The notes beneath the pieces were generated by a model. It was not told the DNA's origin. It searched no databases and worked only from the letters and a program-made list of their open reading frames with translations. The position numbers were made by a program, and so were the translations under genes. From the NCBI GenBank assembly GCA_937894515.1, contig CALCRH010000050.1, positions 1 to 7,369 on the forward strand: DNA of 7,369 nucleotides, read 5' to 3'. The stretch is from an uncultured Clostridia bacterium. Its GTDB lineage: Bacteria; Bacillota; Clostridia; Oscillospirales; Oscillospiraceae. Numbering within the stretch: position 1 is the first letter of the stretch; each line of letters opens with the position of its first letter. Below, one piece after another: positions 5,860 to 7,369 of this stretch.

Positions 5860-6747
5860 TTGAAGGGAATAATACTTGCAGGAGGAGCGGGAACAAGGCT
5901 CTATCCATTAACGATGGTGACAAGCAAACAGCTGTTGCCTGTATATGACAAACCTATGATTTATTACCCGCTCAGTACTCTGATGCTTGCGGGAATAAGG
6001 GAAATTCTGATTATTTCAACTCCGGGTGATACTCCGCGATTTGAATCACTGTTGGGTGACGGTTCGCAGTTCGGAATATCGTTGAAGTATAAGGTACAAC
6101 CATCTCCGGACGGGCTTGCACAGGCTTTTATTCTGGGTGAAGAGTTTATCGGTGACGATGCCTGTGCTATGGTGCTTGGTGATAACATCTTCTATGGCAA
6201 TGGTTTCAGTAAAGCTCTGAAAGAAGCCGTTAGGGATGCTGAAGAAAATAAGAGAGCAACTGTGTTCGGTTATTATGTGACTGATCCTGAGCGGTTCGGT
6301 GTTGTTGAATTTGATAAGAACTGGAAGGCAATTTCCATTGAGGAGAAACCTGCAAAGCCGAAGTCCAACTATGCTGTTACCGGTCTCTATTTTTACCCTG
6401 CAGGTGTCAGTGCAAAAGCAAAAGCGGTTAAGCCTTCTGCTCGCGGAGAACTTGAAATAACTACATTAAACGAAATGTATCTGCATGAGGAACTGCTGGA
6501 TGTGCAGTTGCTCGGGCGTGGTTATGCATGGCTTGATACCGGTACATTTGCCAGTCTTGCCAGAGCAACCGCCTTTGTGGAGATGATTGAGAATCGACAG
6601 GGTATTACAATATCGGCTCCGGAAGAGATCTCATACATAAACGGATGGACAAGCAATGAACACCTGTTGAATGCCGCTGAACGTTATGGAAAATCTCCAT
6701 ATGGTCAATATTTGAAAAAAGTTGCTGAAGACGAAATTAAACACTGA
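5860..6747 (+). CDS. rmlA: Glucose-1-phosphate thymidylyltransferase RmlA
   Basis: RmlA (EC 2.7.7.24) makes dTDP-glucose and pyrophosphate from dTTP and glucose-1-phosphate, the first step of dTDP-L-rhamnose synthesis in the cytoplasm. All 295 residues match the usual length and order: LAGGAGTRLYPLT (6-18), TSKQLLPVYDKPMIYYPLST (21-40), PDGLAQAF (83-90), GDN with metal-binding Asp 108, EEKP (161-164), GELEITTLNEMYL (196-208) and WLDTGT with Asp 226. The gene begins with TTG, placed by the ribosome site at 5847-5853. It ends 11 bases before rmlB, so the two are surely cotranscribed. The 105 bases between it and the ATPase contain no convincing promoter or terminator, so read-through from the ATPase promoter may contribute. 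dTDP-glucose pyrophosphorylases of other deoxysugar pathways look alike, but the adjoining rmlB makes this assignment safe. Confidence 0.95.
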   Translation: MKGIILAGGAGTRLYPLTMVTSKQLLPVYDKPMIYYPLSTLMLAGIREILIISTPGDTPRFESLLGDGSQFGISLKYKVQPSPDGLAQAFILGEEFIGDDACAMVLGDNIFYGNGFSKALKEAVRDAEENKRATVFGYYVTDPERFGVVEFDKNWKAISIEEKPAKPKSNYAVTGLYFYPAGVSAKAKAVKPSARGELEITTLNEMYLHEELLDVQLLGRGYAWLDTGTFASLARATAFVEMIENRQGITISAPEEISYINGWTSNEHLLNAAERYGKSPYGQYLKKVAEDEIKH

Positions 6748-6758
6748 GGTATAGGGAA

Positions 6759-7369
6759 ATGAAAAAGACTGTTCTTGTAACGGGCGGTGCCGGATTTATC
6801 GGCTCCAATTTTGTATATTTGCTTTTGGAAGAAAGACCTGAATGGAAAGTTGTCTGTGTTGATGCGCTGACTTATGCTGCAAACATTCATACTCTTAATT
6901 CGGCTATGCGGAATCCGAATTTTGTATTTTACAAAGAGGACATCAGAAACAGAGACGGAATTTTTGCAGTTTTTGAGAAAGAAAAACCGGACATTGTTGT
7001 AAATTTTGCGGCAGAAAGTCATGTTGACCGTTCTATTGAGAACCCCGGTATCTTTCTTGAAACCAATATCCTTGGAACGCAGGTAATGATGGATGCTTGC
7101 AGAAAGTATGGAGTGGAAAGATTCCATCAGGTAGGAACGGATGAAGTGTATGGAGATCTTCCATTGGATCGCCCGGATTTATTTTTCCATGAGGATACCC
7201 CGATTCATACATCCAGTCCGTACAGTACATCCAAAGCATCGGCAGATCTTTTAGCTATGGCTTATCACAGAACATATGGACTTCCGGTGACGGTATCTCG
7301 CTGCTCCAACAATTATGGTCCGTACCAGTTCCCGGAAAAGTTGATTCCTTTGATGATAAATAATGCTAC
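6759..7369 (+). CDS. rmlB: dTDP-glucose 4,6-dehydratase RmlB (3' end outside window)
   Basis: RmlB (EC 4.2.1.46) converts dTDP-glucose to dTDP-4-keto-6-deoxyglucose using tightly bound NAD. The first 203 residues are present of about 340 usual. Visible are the NAD-binding GGAGFIGS (9-16), the acidic strand end VCVDALTYA (32-40), NFAAESHVDRSIENP (82-96), the catalytic TDE at 127-129 and the YxxxK pair Tyr 155/Lys 159 in SPYSTSKASAD, followed by RCSNNYGPYQFPEKLIP. The Asp-Glu of TDE and the SHVDRSI motif are typical of nucleotide-sugar 4,6-dehydratases and separate it from UDP-glucose 4-epimerases. The ATG at 6759 has GAGG 9 bases upstream, overlapping the rmlA stop. rmlC and rmlD are to be expected downstream. 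Confidence 0.95.
   Translation, partial: MKKTVLVTGGAGFIGSNFVYLLLEERPEWKVVCVDALTYAANIHTLNSAMRNPNFVFYKEDIRNRDGIFAVFEKEKPDIVVNFAAESHVDRSIENPGIFLETNILGTQVMMDACRKYGVERFHQVGTDEVYGDLPLDRPDLFFHEDTPIHTSSPYSTSKASADLLAMAYHRTYGLPVTVSRCSNNYGPYQFPEKLIPLMINNA

Noticed and set aside
6705..7127. Antisense open frame of 140 codons opposite the start of rmlB
   Set aside because: It covers the NAD-binding region of an unmistakable RmlB and shows no family resemblance.
1..7369. tRNA, rRNA, CRISPR array, insertion sequence or attachment site
   Set aside because: No cloverleaf-like segment, no regularly spaced direct repeats, no transposase or integrase coding and no terminal inverted repeats were seen on either strand.

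Overview
The window looks like a chromosomal surface-polysaccharide or nucleotide-sugar locus of a low-to-mid GC Firmicute, most likely a gut-type Clostridium relative (Lachnospiraceae/Oscillospiraceae). Three things suggest this: consensus sigma-A type promoters with extended -10 boxes, strong AGGAGG-type ribosome sites in front of TTG and GTG starts, and domain families common in those genomes (the short excisionase/MerR-like HTH, DUF3791/DUF3990, AAA_14-type ATPases). This is an inference from reading, not a database match. All genes I accept lie on the + strand.

Layout. (1) 1-992: a gene that enters from the left edge and is probably broken. It has an N-terminal part of uncertain origin, a short PHP-phosphoesterase-like piece, the front of a SIR2-like NAD-binding domain, then an abrupt loss of homology; an unrelated coding-looking tail continues in another frame. 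(2) 1094-3297: a near-perfect promoter drives two genes overlapping by 4 bases. The first is a GHMP sugar kinase of the galactokinase/galacturonokinase type with a DNA-binding HTH fused to its N-terminus. The second is a short sugar-1-phosphate nucleotidyltransferase. Together they look like a kinase plus pyrophosphorylase route from a free sugar to an NDP-sugar. (3) 3298-3900: a debris zone with an intact DUF3791 gene, the overlapping start of a DUF3990 gene that stops after 31 codons, and two short coding-like remnants. (4) 3923-5754: an independently promoted AAA ATPase with an N-terminal DUF6788-like domain and a C-terminal PD-(D/E)xK-like nuclease motif. (5) 5860-7369: rmlA and the first two thirds of rmlB, the start of a dTDP-L-rhamnose operon that runs off the right edge.

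How it fits together: the rml genes make dTDP-4-keto-6-deoxyglucose, the precursor of dTDP-rhamnose. The kinase/nucleotidyltransferase pair may supply a second activated sugar, plausibly a uronic acid, to the same polysaccharide. Between and beside these biosynthetic genes lie pieces of defence- or toxin-like genes (SIR2, DUF3990, AAA ATPase), as expected at a recombination-prone capsule or exopolysaccharide locus. The most unusual item is the HTH-kinase fusion, whose promoter carries an inverted repeat over the -35 box; it could be an enzyme that senses its sugar and regulates its own operon.
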